Shown piece after piece: positions 49,471 through 59,236 of a stretch of 64,000 bases of DNA (its first letter is position 1; each line of letters starts with the position of its first letter). The notes beneath the pieces were generated by a model that did no database searches, was not told the origin of the DNA, and was given only the letters and a program-made list of their open reading frames with translations. The stretch spans positions 11,339,151-11,403,150 of the forward strand of contig NC_003071.7 of assembly GCF_000001735.4 (NCBI RefSeq). The letters run 5' to 3'. Position numbers and translations under genes: made by a program. This stretch comes from Arabidopsis thaliana (Eukaryota > Streptophyta > Magnoliopsida > Brassicales > Brassicaceae).

Positions 49471-52136
49471 ATGGCGTCAATTTCATGGGTTTTGAATTCT
49501 CTATTCTCGATATTGCTACTGACTCAGCGAGTCAACTCGGAATCAACCGCAGAAAAACAAGCACTCCTCACTTTCCTTCAACAAATACCTCACGAGAATC
49601 GTCTTCAATGGAACGAGTCAGACTCAGCTTGTAACTGGGTCGGAGTCGAATGCAACTCAAACCAATCTTCAATCCACTCTCTCCGGTTACCAGGAACCGG
49701 TTTAGTCGGTCAGATCCCATCAGGCTCCTTAGGTCGACTCACTGAGCTCCGAGTTCTCAGTCTTCGTTCTAATCGTCTCTCTGGTCAGATCCCTTCAGAT
49801 TTCTCAAATCTTACTCATCTGCGAAGCTTATATCTTCAACACAACGAATTCTCCGGCGAGTTTCCGACGAGTTTTACTCAGTTAAACAACTTGATTCGTC
49901 TTGATATCTCATCTAACAACTTCACTGGTTCGATACCTTTCTCAGTCAATAATCTCACTCACTTGACTGGTTTGTTTCTCGGTAACAATGGTTTCTCAGG
50001 GAATCTTCCTAGTATTAGTCTCGGTTTAGTCGATTTCAATGTCTCTAACAACAATCTAAACGGTTCGATTCCGTCTTCATTATCAAGATTCTCAGCTGAA
50101 TCGTTTACTGGAAATGTAGATCTCTGTGGTGGTCCGTTAAAGCCTTGTAAATCGTTTTTTGTGTCTCCCTCGCCGTCTCCGTCGTTGATTAATCCTTCTA
50201 ATCGTTTATCCAGCAAGAAATCAAAGCTTTCGAAAGCTGCGATTGTCGCGATAATCGTCGCTAGCGCGCTCGTTGCGCTTCTTTTGCTAGCTCTGCTTTT
50301 GTTCTTGTGTTTAAGAAAAAGAAGAGGAAGTAATGAGGCGAGGACGAAGCAGCCGAAACCGGCGGGAGTAGCTACAAGGAATGTGGATCTTCCACCGGGT
50401 GCTTCGTCCTCGAAAGAGGAAGTAACGGGGACATCATCGGGTATGGGAGGTGAAACAGAGAGGAATAAGCTTGTTTTCACTGAAGGAGGAGTGTATAGTT
50501 TTGATTTGGAAGATTTGCTTAGAGCTTCTGCTGAGGTTTTAGGTAAAGGAAGTGTTGGAACATCGTATAAGGCGGTGTTAGAGGAAGGTACCACGGTTGT
50601 TGTTAAGCGGCTTAAAGATGTAATGGCGTCTAAGAAAGAGTTCGAAACACAAATGGAAGTTGTTGGTAAAATCAAACATCCAAATGTTATTCCATTAAGA
50701 GCTTATTACTACTCTAAAGATGAGAAACTTCTCGTTTTCGATTTCATGCCTACCGGAAGCTTATCTGCTCTTCTCCACGGTTAGCATCTATTATCTTACT
50801 CAATTTTGCTCAATTTCATTGTTACTACACTATTAGTTAGATACATTGTGTAGAATCTTGGTTAGGTTTTGAGTTCTTATGGTTATGGTTATGGTTAAGA
50901 TTTGGAACCTTAGTGAGATTAGGGAGTGATGATTTGATAATATTTTTCTAATGGATACTTGTGTGATTTTGCTTTGCTGGCAAGAAAAACATTCTTATTA
51001 GACTGCATCACATTCTTTAGATATTTTATTTTTGTTGAATTGTGGTAGTTATAGCTGGAGTTGTTATGCAATTATTAAAAGAGAAAAGTGTGTTGCCGAC
51101 ATTGTTATGTGTCTGTCTGGTTAGTGTCATAATAATTTATTTCATAATTTTGCTTCTCTCTCACTCTTTAAAGATTGGAATAAAGGAAAAGAAAAAGACT
51201 CTTCCACATGGGCTTTTCTCATCATCATATCTTAAACTCTTTTCCTTGAAGTAAACTTTTGTCTAAATGAGTGATGGAACTAAAGAACCTTTAGAATATG
51301 AATATTTTAATTTACTGAAAATGTATTTACAATTTAAAGCTTTAACCTAAGTTATGATGGGAATTATAATGTTAAGCTAGTACTATGAACATTTTGGTCT
51401 TTTGAAACTGTGTTTACATTTTGAAGTTAACTTGCAATATCTGGCTAATAGGTTTGTGTTTGTTTTAGGGAGCCGTGGATCAGGGCGAACTCCGTTAGAT
51501 TGGGATAACCGTATGAGAATAGCGATAACTGCAGCGAGAGGTTTGGCGCATCTTCACGTTTCAGCCAAATTGGTACATGGAAACATTAAAGCTTCAAACA
51601 TCCTCCTACACCCAAACCAAGACACTTGCGTCTCTGATTATGGACTGAATCAACTGTTCAGTAACTCGAGTCCACCAAACCGTTTGGCGGGTTATCATGC
51701 TCCTGAAGTTCTCGAGACACGGAAAGTAACTTTTAAATCGGATGTGTACAGTTTCGGGGTGTTGCTTCTTGAACTGTTAACAGGAAAATCACCAAACCAG
51801 GCATCACTTGGGGAAGAAGGTATTGATCTACCTCGGTGGGTACTCTCCGTGGTTCGAGAAGAATGGACTGCTGAAGTATTTGACGTTGAGCTGATGAGGT
51901 ACCACAACATAGAGGAAGAGATGGTTCAGCTTCTTCAAATCGCAATGGCTTGTGTATCAACGGTTCCTGATCAACGACCAGTAATGCAAGAAGTACTAAG
52001 AATGATCGAAGATGTCAACAGAAGTGAGACAACCGATGACGGGTTAAGACAATCGTCTGATGACCCGTCAAAGGGATCAGAAGGTCAGACTCCTCCAGGA
52101 GAATCAAGGACGCCACCACGATCAGTCACACCTTAG
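49471..52136 (+). CDS. LRR receptor-like protein, subfamily III, with degenerate kinase domain
   Basis: Exons 49471..50779 and 51469..52136 give 658 residues. Signal peptide 1-23 and a cysteine-capped LRRNT (CNWVGVEC, 54-61) precede about five LRRs (70-205), a C-terminal Cys pair (219, 226) and a transmembrane helix at about 256-280, with RKRR as stop-transfer. The cytosolic kinase-like domain keeps the glycine loop GKGSVGTS (358-365) and Lys379. However, HRD is replaced by HGN (473-475), removing the catalytic Asp, and DFG is DYG (493-495); APE is intact (514-516). Such LRR III receptors usually work as pseudokinase co-receptors or scaffolds in pollen, root or wall signalling. Ligand and partners are unknown. 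The first in-frame ATG is 49471; the open frame extends upstream without another ATG. Gene order corresponds to At2g26730. Confidence 0.95.
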
Positions 52137-53843
52137 CAAATGAATGGAATTGATTAAGAAGAAAGCAGCTTTAAAGTTTTTCTTGTTTGTGTTCACCTTT
52201 TTTTTTTTCTCCTCAAAAGGAGATAAAGAAAGGGATGAGATAAGTGTGTGAGGTCTTTGTTAGGTGTGAAGGTAAAGCAAAAAAGACTGGACCATCTCTG
52301 CATTTGGACCAACTTCTACAAGATGGCATCTCCCATCTATTTTTTTTTCAGTCTTCGAGATATTCTAGTGGTTATTATTTTTTCTTTTATTTGTATTTGG
52401 TGTTTACAATTTACAGGTTTAAATCAAAATTCAGTCTAAAACACTTCCAAGAAACTCACTCTTTTGGGTTTTATGCATAGTCACTAATTCTTCAGCTGTT
52501 TGAATAGATGATCTTTTTTTTTTTACCAAAAACTAAAACAGATGTTACTTTATTAGTTTACATTATTATCGACGTAAAATGATTTAAAAATAATAACTTG
52601 CATGTAGGAAGTATATATATGTGTCATATAGTAGTAGAAATAGAAAGAAAGAGATCCGGGTCGTCTTATTTGAACATATCAAGCGACTAATCAGTCATAT
52701 GAGTCATTAGATTAGATTTGCTACTTTTCATCATACAATATTTTCCAATTGAAAGTGAGTTTTTTACATTTGCAATTAGATACAAGACCAAAGCCAAAAA
52801 CAGTTTCCACTTTTGAAAGCTTGCTAGTAAGTCATTATGAATATGATTATTTCAAACATTAAGCTGTTAATAATTATAAAACTTTCATATTTAGTTGGTG
52901 GTCTGCATTTGGATTATTAAATAAAGATGCAAAAAATATCACAAAAATGCTCAAAGATTTCGTAACAAATGCTTCCAAAAAAACGCACACATATAACTAG
53001 TAAAATGTAACCAAAATATAACAAATTTACAAATTAATTGAATTTTAGTATAGTGAATTCTATTCTAAGTATCATTACGTGAGATTTTCTTATATAATTA
53101 TTTGCTTACATTTTGCATGCACCGGATACATAATACCAAAATATGCATAGAAACACCATTTATCTGATAAAGTAGGTGTTTAAAGCTTTGGTATAGTTGT
53201 TGTGGAAATTAAGTGACGATAAAGTTTGTATCATCAAAAATAAAAATTCGTTTCTTTCAACAAGAAACCGTTCATAAAGAAGAGTAACAGGTTAGGAGGA
53301 GAAGAGAAGAAGATAGAAAATATAATAAACTAGAAAAGCAGCCACAAGTATTCAATCCTCCGTACACCAGTGTTTGATAAAACTTTACTCCAACCGTGTA
53401 TTATTACTCTTATCCTACAGCATCTAATAGAAAAATGAGGAGAAAGTGAAAGAAACAATTTTCGGTTTGAGAGACGAACAAGGGACTCTTCTCACACTTT
53501 CTGTTTATGATTGGTCTAATTGAAATACTCTTCCATTAAATATTAGGAATAGGATTTGCGTTCACGCTTAAAATTGTGTTTACACTTAAATCAAGACACC
53601 CAAGTTGAGAGAATAGATGTTGATGCTCTCATCTTCTCCTTTTCTGTTTCCATGTACAAGTTCTACATTTTTATTTTGTTAATGTTACATTTTGTTTATT
53701 CTACAGTAAAAAAAAAAAAAAAAGAGTGAATTTTTTTTCCTAACACTTACTGTTGTGTAAAGAATCTCTGAGCTGTAGAGATGGCCGTATAGCACAATAG
53801 TTTTATCAACAGCTACTAAACAATCACATGAGTCACATTACAT
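52137..53843. other. Intergenic, no gene seen
   Basis: Contains the 3' UTR of the receptor-like gene at its left end, then AT-rich sequence. No coding frame or clear repeat was recognised. Confidence 0.5.
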
Positions 53844-53997
53844 TATTATAACTTAAAAGAATGTCAAATAATATGCACGCATCCATACATAGATTATATA
53901 GGTTATAGGATGATACAACCATACATGAGGATGTATATCCTCATAATTCAACTTATTATGGAACTTGATTAAAAGAGTAATTTAAGGGAAAGCAACA

Positions 53998-55107
53998 TTA
54001 GAATTTGGAGATGAAATCAAGGATAATTTGGAGAATCTCCTGAGGCTTTTCTTGGTTAATGAAGTGAGCCACTCCTTCCATGACCACAGGCTCTTCAAGC
54101 AAAGGCACATCTTCCTTAAACTGGGGACCATGTATATATTCCTTCACACCAGGCATATAGTAGACCAGATCAAGCTCCCCTATCACAAACTTTGTAGGAA
54201 CCTGGATTTTGCTTCCCACCCATGGACCCAACAACTCATTGTTCCTGCCATTACAAGACCCATTCAACACTTCTTCCTAAACAATAGAGACAAGACTTGT
54301 CTGGTTCAAACTTACCTGTTGAAGTTACGGTAGTAATTGACTGGACCAGAGAAGCCTTTCTCTTCAAACTTGCTGACGAAGTAAGCAACATCTTCCTCCG
54401 TTAGCCAAGACGGGAGTGGTATAGTTTCGCCTTTGGATCCCCAAAAACTTTTGTCCTTCGGGATAATTACCGGTCCAGGAGTTCTATAAGTGAGTAGTCT
54501 CTTCATGACTCTCTCTGTTCCAACCTCTGCAATCTCAGCTTCTACATCTCCAAATTCCTACACTCAACCATCTAACCTAATAACTAACTTTTCCTTCAAG
54601 TAATTATCTACAAGACTATAAAGAACAAACCTGAAACCTGCAGATATAGTAATCATCGCCGTAGAAAGCACGCATGCGATCAACGGGCTTCACCGATGGA
54701 TCGGTTGGCCGGAAAGAGAACGGAACACTGAGGTTGACCAGAGCTTTGACTCTATCTGGTCGGAAGAGACATAAATACCAAGCGATGAGAGCTCCCCAAT
54801 CATGTCCAACCACAAAGACCTTCTCATCCTCTGAGGCGGTTAAGGCGGATATGACGGCGATTAAGTCACCAACGATGTTGAAGCATGTGTAGGAAGAGAT
54901 CTCAGCGGGAGCATCGGAGTCACCGTAACCACGTAGGTCAGGAGCGACGGCACGGTAGCCACGAGCGGCGAGTCCAGGGATCTGGTGGCGCCATGAGTAC
55001 CAAAGCTCAGGGAAACCATGGAGGAGGAGGACTATAGGACCATCGGAGGGACCTTGGATTGCTACGTGAATGTCTATGCCGTTCCCTCTTACCTTTCTGT
55101 GTTCCAT
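53998..55107 (-). CDS. SEH: Soluble epoxide hydrolase SEH
   Basis: Exons 55107..54631, 54557..54316 and 54244..53998 give 321 residues of an alpha/beta-hydrolase. The oxyanion motif HGFPE is at 30-34, the nucleophile is Asp103 in GHDWGA, the charge-relay acid is Asp265 (GELDLVYY) and the base is His300 (EGVAHF). Cap-domain tyrosines that activate the epoxide are present in YGDDYYICRF and GPVNYYRNF. The enzyme hydrates fatty-acid epoxides to diols and has been linked to auxin and drought responses in Arabidopsis. No signal or targeting peptide: cytosolic, with only the plant C-terminal hydrolase domain and not the N-terminal phosphatase of mammalian sEH. Exon 3 and intron 2 are nearly identical to the neighbouring copy. 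Confidence 0.96.
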
Positions 55108-55151
55108 TGTAATTACTTTGTGTGGTCGTGGCCAAGGCTTGAGTGACTAAT

Positions 55152-55159
55152 CTTTTATA
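55152..55159 (-). promoter_or_regulatory. TATA box of SEH
   Basis: Minus-strand TATAAAAG only 45 bases upstream of the ATG, implying a very short leader of roughly 10-20 bases. The same box is conserved in the tandem copy. Confidence 0.6.
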
Positions 55160-55731
55160 CTAGATAGATACCAACACGTGTTAATATAATTACTCATTTA
55201 TCTCTAAAAGTTTTTTTTTTTTTTTTTTTTTTCTCTCTTTTCTTTTGCTATTGTGTGCTGTTCTTAGTCAATATCACAATGGCATTTAGCGTCAAATCCA
55301 AACCCCGTACGAGTGCAATGAATTGAGAATGAATTGACGACTTGACATTTATAAAATTATGCAAGGTTGATGTCACAAAACTAAAAAGATGCGTTGTAAA
55401 CTTTTCTCAGACTTTCTATTGTTTGTGGAATCAAATTCAAAAGATTTTGGATAGAAACGTTCTAAATCGAGTAAAGATGATATAACATTTTTCTGCAATT
55501 TTTAGGCTAAAAAGGAGATACATGAGATGTGTTGAAATTTAAGAATATCTGACTTTTTAAATCGTGGAGTAACTGTGTTTCTTTAGTTGGCAAATCATTA
55601 ACCAAATTGACTTATTTGTTTCCTTTTTGTAAGTATGGAAAGAATCTTTAGAGGATTGACACACAATAAATGCATTTCTTGAATACAAAGTTGATGAGTC
55701 TTTCATATACATTAGTCTAAGAAAAATATTT

Positions 55732-56242
55732 GGGTTAACTCTTGCATTCATCTCCTTTAATTTAAGCCAATCATTATATCATATCATATAATAATAATAA
55801 AAACAAAATTTATATAATTTTAAATTTTAATTAAATTAGATTAATTATATATAGAATTTAGACTTTACAATTAAACAAAATTATATGTTAGTTTGAGTTT
55901 ATATTATAAATATTAGATTTAGATTTTAAAATTAATAAAAATTATATGTCGTTTTGGATTTATAAAAAATGTGATTAAAATTGAGATTTCCAATTAAACA
56001 AAATTATTTGTTTATTTGGGTTTAAAAAAGTAGATTAGAGTTTAAATTTTACAATTAAACAAAATTATATGTCAGTTTGAGTTTATAAAAGAGTAGTTAA
56101 GATTTACATTTTACAATTAAATAAAATTATATGTCAGTTTGAGTTTATAAATAGTGGTTATATTTTAAATTTTACAATTAAATGAAATTATAATTTGTAC
56201 AACATGCATAATGATTGGCTTAAAGTAAAAGAAGGTTTACTC
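55732..56242. mobile_element. 511-bp terminal-inverted-repeat element carrying a 61-bp minisatellite
   Basis: Left CTCCTTTAATTTAAGCCAAT and right (reversed) CTTCTTTTACTTTAAGCCAA are inverted repeats that continue into ATCATTAT; outer ends are GGGTTAACTC and (reversed) GAGTAAAC. Between them, TTTACAATT-type units begin at 55864, 55925, 55987, 56048, 56110 and 56171. That is a strict 61-62 bp period, and each unit contains ATTATATGTCAGTTTGAGTT-like sequence. The layout recalls the Tnat class of Arabidopsis elements (from memory). No clear target duplication. It lies between the two epoxide hydrolase units. Confidence 0.75.
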
Positions 56243-56700
56243 AAAAATTGTCCTAAATCTTATCTAATGTTGTGGGTTAGAATATGCAATATGCATATTT
56301 TTTCCAAAATCTTACTTTTTAATCTTTAAATTAACATTCTAACTCATCTTCTCTTATCCACCTATTAATTCTACATATATACAGAATTTCTACACTCTAA
56401 TAATATATTTGTTTAATAAATTCAACATCCTGCCTCACGATTTTTGTTTCATATATTTTATTATTATTATATTTGTATTTTTGTGATTAAATTAATATAC
56501 ATTATCGATTAAAATTTATTAAAAATAATTAAGAGTTAGATAGTCTTATAAATATATTTTTTAAACCTTTTTATTTTATATTATTCTTACACATGGTATT
56601 CACGGTTTAAATAATTTTGTTACATTGTGATGTAGCTTAGAAGAATGTCACATGATATGCACGCACCCAACTTTATTATTAATACATATATTACATAGGA

Positions 56701-56750
56701 TGATGATATAACCATAAGATGAAAAAAAAAAAAATGATGATATAACCATA
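56701..56750 (+). mobile_element. Micro-insertion AGATG+A13 between perfect 16-bp direct repeats, with an empty site in the paralogue
   Basis: TGATGATATAACCATA is repeated exactly at 56701..56716 and 56735..56750 around AGATG and 13 A. At the homologous position in the other SEH unit (about 53910) a single TGATACAACCATA runs straight into ACATGA. That is a natural unoccupied site showing this is an insertion with target duplication. Confidence 0.65.
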
Positions 56751-56820
56751 CATGAAGATACATCCTCAAAATTCAACTTATTATGGAACTTACAAGAGTG
56801 TTTTATAAGGGAACGAAATA

Positions 56821-57935
56821 TTAGAATGTGGAGATGAAATCAAGGATTATTTGGAGAATCTCTTGAGGCTTCTCTTGGTTAAGAAAGTGAGCCACTCCTT
56901 CCATGACCACAGGCTCTTCAATCAAAGGCACATCTTCCTTAAACTGGGGACCATGTATATATTCCTTCACACCAGGCATATAGTAGACCAGATCAAGCTC
57001 CCCTATCACAAACTTTGTAGGAACCTGGATTTTGCTTCCCACCCATGGACCCAACAACTCATTGTTCCTGCCATTACAAGACCCATTCAACACTTCTTCC
57101 TAAACAATAGAGACAAGACTTGTCTGGTTCAAACTTACCTGTTGAAGTTACGGTAGTAATTGACTGGACCACAGAAGCCTTTCTCTTTAAACTTGCTGAC
57201 GAAGTAAGCAACATCTTCCTCCGTTAGCCAAGACGGTAGTGGTATAGTTTCGCCTTTGGATCCCCAAAAACTTTTGTCCTTCGGTATAATAAGCGGTCCA
57301 GGAGTTCTATAAGTGAGTAGTCTCTTCATGACTCTCTCTGTTCCAACCTCTGCAATCTCAGCTTCTATATCTCCAACTTCCTACACTCAACCATCTAACC
57401 TAATAACTAACTTTTCCTTCAAGTAATTAGCTACAAGCCTACAAGAGTATAAAGAACAAACCTGAAACCTGCAGACATAGTAATCATTGCCGTATACAGC
57501 ACGCATGCGATCAACGGGCTTCACCGATGGATCGGTTGGCCAGAAAGACAACGGAACACTAAGGTTAACCAAAGCTTTGACTTTATCTGGTCTAAAAAGA
57601 CAAAGGTACCAAGCGATGAGAGCTCCCCAATCATGTCCAACCACAAACACCTTCTTATCCTCCTTGATTAAGGTGGATATGACGGCGACTAAGTCACCTA
57701 CTATGTTAAAGCATGTAAAGGAAGAAATCTCAGCCGGAGCATCGGAGTCACCGTAACCACGTAGGTCAGGAGCGACGGCACGGTAGCCACGAGCGGCGAG
57801 TCCGGAGATCTGGTGGCGCCATGAGTACCAAAGCTCAGGGAAACCATGGAGGAGGAGGACTATAGTACCATCGGAGGGACCTTGGATTGCTACGTGGATG
57901 TCTATGCCGTTCCCTCTTACATTTCTGTGCTCCAT
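56821..57935 (-). CDS. Soluble epoxide hydrolase, tandem paralogue of SEH
   Basis: Exons 57935..57462, 57380..57139 and 57067..56821 give 320 residues with the same three-exon plan as the neighbour. The catalytic set is intact: HGFPE 30-34, Asp102 in GHDWGA, Asp264 and His299. Exon 1 is one codon shorter (the TASEDEK region reads IKEDKK), and by eye differs at about 16 residues, against five in exon 2 and three in exon 3. The gene is therefore expected to be functional but diverged mainly at the N-terminal half. Gene order corresponds to At2g26750. Expression or substrate differences cannot be read from the sequence. Confidence 0.95.
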
Positions 57936-57967
57936 TGTAATTACTTTGTGTGGTAGTGACGACTAAT

Positions 57968-57975
57968 CTTTTATA
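57968..57975 (-). promoter_or_regulatory. TATA box of the SEH paralogue
   Basis: Minus-strand TATAAAAG 33 bases upstream of the ATG; 12 bp closer than in SEH because of a small deletion. If it is used, the leader is almost absent or a downstream ATG would be at risk. Confidence 0.5.
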
Positions 57976-58305
57976 CTAGACTAGTATATAGCACGGGGTG
58001 ATTATTTTTTATTAAATTAAAGTTTGTGATCTGGAGAGTAATGCAGAATCATGATTATAAAAGTTAAATTGTATCGTTTTATATTCTTTAAAATAAAATA
58101 AAAAAATGTTCATAAAAGTGTCTAATATTGGTACAATTTAGGTGTAGAGGTGTGTGGTTGATGTCAAATCATTTACCAAATTAATTTGGTAATTTATTTG
58201 CTTCCTTTTTCTACTCATAGTATGGAAAGAATTACGAGGATTGACATTTGACATACAATAAATGCATTACTCGAAAACAAAATTGACGAGTCTTGTCTTA
58301 CAAAA

Positions 58306-58609
58306 AAAAGTTGATTAGTCTTTTACAATCAGTAACTAGATCATAACCTGTGCTATACACCACGGACATTAATATTTTGTATAAATTAAATTGTATATTT
58401 TATTTGAATTACATAAAAAATAGTATAGTATAAAAATGATGCTATAATATTTTTTAATATTTTTACTATTTGGATATAATGCTGCATTGGATTGACTTTG
58501 TTTAAAAATATTATTTTTATAATAAATACAACATATGTAGTTTTTAGTCTTTATATAGTATTTTGCTTATATTTGTGGACCTAATTGAGCCATATATTAG
58601 ATTATTTTT
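58306..58609. other. AT-rich intergenic, no gene seen
   Basis: Low-complexity AT-rich DNA upstream of the SEH paralogue unit. Confidence 0.5.
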
Positions 58610-59236
58610 GATACGGCTAACGAAAAAACGGACCCGATAATTAACCCAATACCCGAAACAAAAAACCGGGTTAGGACAGGTTAAAATTTTAGGAAATTTT
58701 CTTATTGGGTAGAGTTTTCGTAAACCCGTGGATATCCGATTGGTCCGGAAATTACCCGTTACCCAAAAAGAGTATTCAAAAACTCAAACATTAATTTAAT
58801 ATCCAAAATATTAATTATATTTAATCGTAATATAATCTAATTATCTAAGATTATAATTATAAATCTAAATATGTCTATTAATTTTGGACATAAATATCCA
58901 AAACAACTAAACTATTCAAAAATTATTTGTTATGTTTATAAACATTTAGTAAAATTTATTCAAATATAACTAAATTTATTAAAACTTAAAAAATTTAAAT
59001 ATTTTTTTTGTTTGGAGACCCGCTATCTACATACAAAATACCCGTTTCTATTTTTTGGGGTATTTTTAGGGCCTGAAACTTTTTATCCAAACTGACCCAA
59101 ACCCAACTAGACCCGACCCGAACCATAACCGAATATTTCGAATTATTTTATTGGGTAGTAAATCATATACCATTAATCCTAAACCCGAACGGGTTCTACC
59201 CAAACTCGAATGGGTTACTCATATGTCCAACCCTAT
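58610..59236. repeat. ACCCGAA/GGGTT-rich repeat block
   Basis: Dense short motifs in both orientations (CCCGAAAC, ACCGGGTTAGG, AAACCCGTGG, GACCCGACCCGAACC, AACCCGAACGGGTT, CGAATGGGTTACTC) within AT-rich DNA, ending CATATGTCCAACCCTAT. Likely a decayed non-autonomous DNA element of a Brassicaceae family with GGGTT-type ends; exact ends not resolved. Confidence 0.45.

Larger units (their letters stand above)
53844..55712. repeat. Tandem duplication unit 1 (epoxide hydrolase gene plus flanks)
   Basis: The homology to unit 2 extends beyond the gene. Downstream landmarks are AGAATGTCA, ATATGCACGCA and TTCAACTTATTATGGAACTT. Upstream landmarks are TATGGAAAGAAT, GAGGATTGACA and ACAATAAATGCATT, found at 55634-55676 here and 58220-58266 in unit 2. 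Confidence 0.8.
56634..58305. repeat. Tandem duplication unit 2 (epoxide hydrolase paralogue plus flanks)
   Basis: Partner of 53844..55712 in the same orientation. It differs by small indels, including the poly(A) micro-insertion at 56717..56734 and a 12-bp shorter TATA-ATG interval. Confidence 0.8.

Noticed and set aside
49959..50675. 238-codon minus-strand open frame opposite the receptor-like gene
   Set aside because: Shadow of the real plus-strand exon, which has domains, splice sites and a recognisable family.
54028..54333. Plus-strand open frame conserved in both epoxide hydrolase copies (also 56851..57156)
   Set aside because: Its conservation is explained by the tandem duplication and the identical tract; it runs across an antisense intron and has no domain.
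55864..56191. CRISPR-like array because of regular 61-bp spacing
   Set aside because: The whole unit is repeated with drift; there are no unique spacers and the host is a plant.
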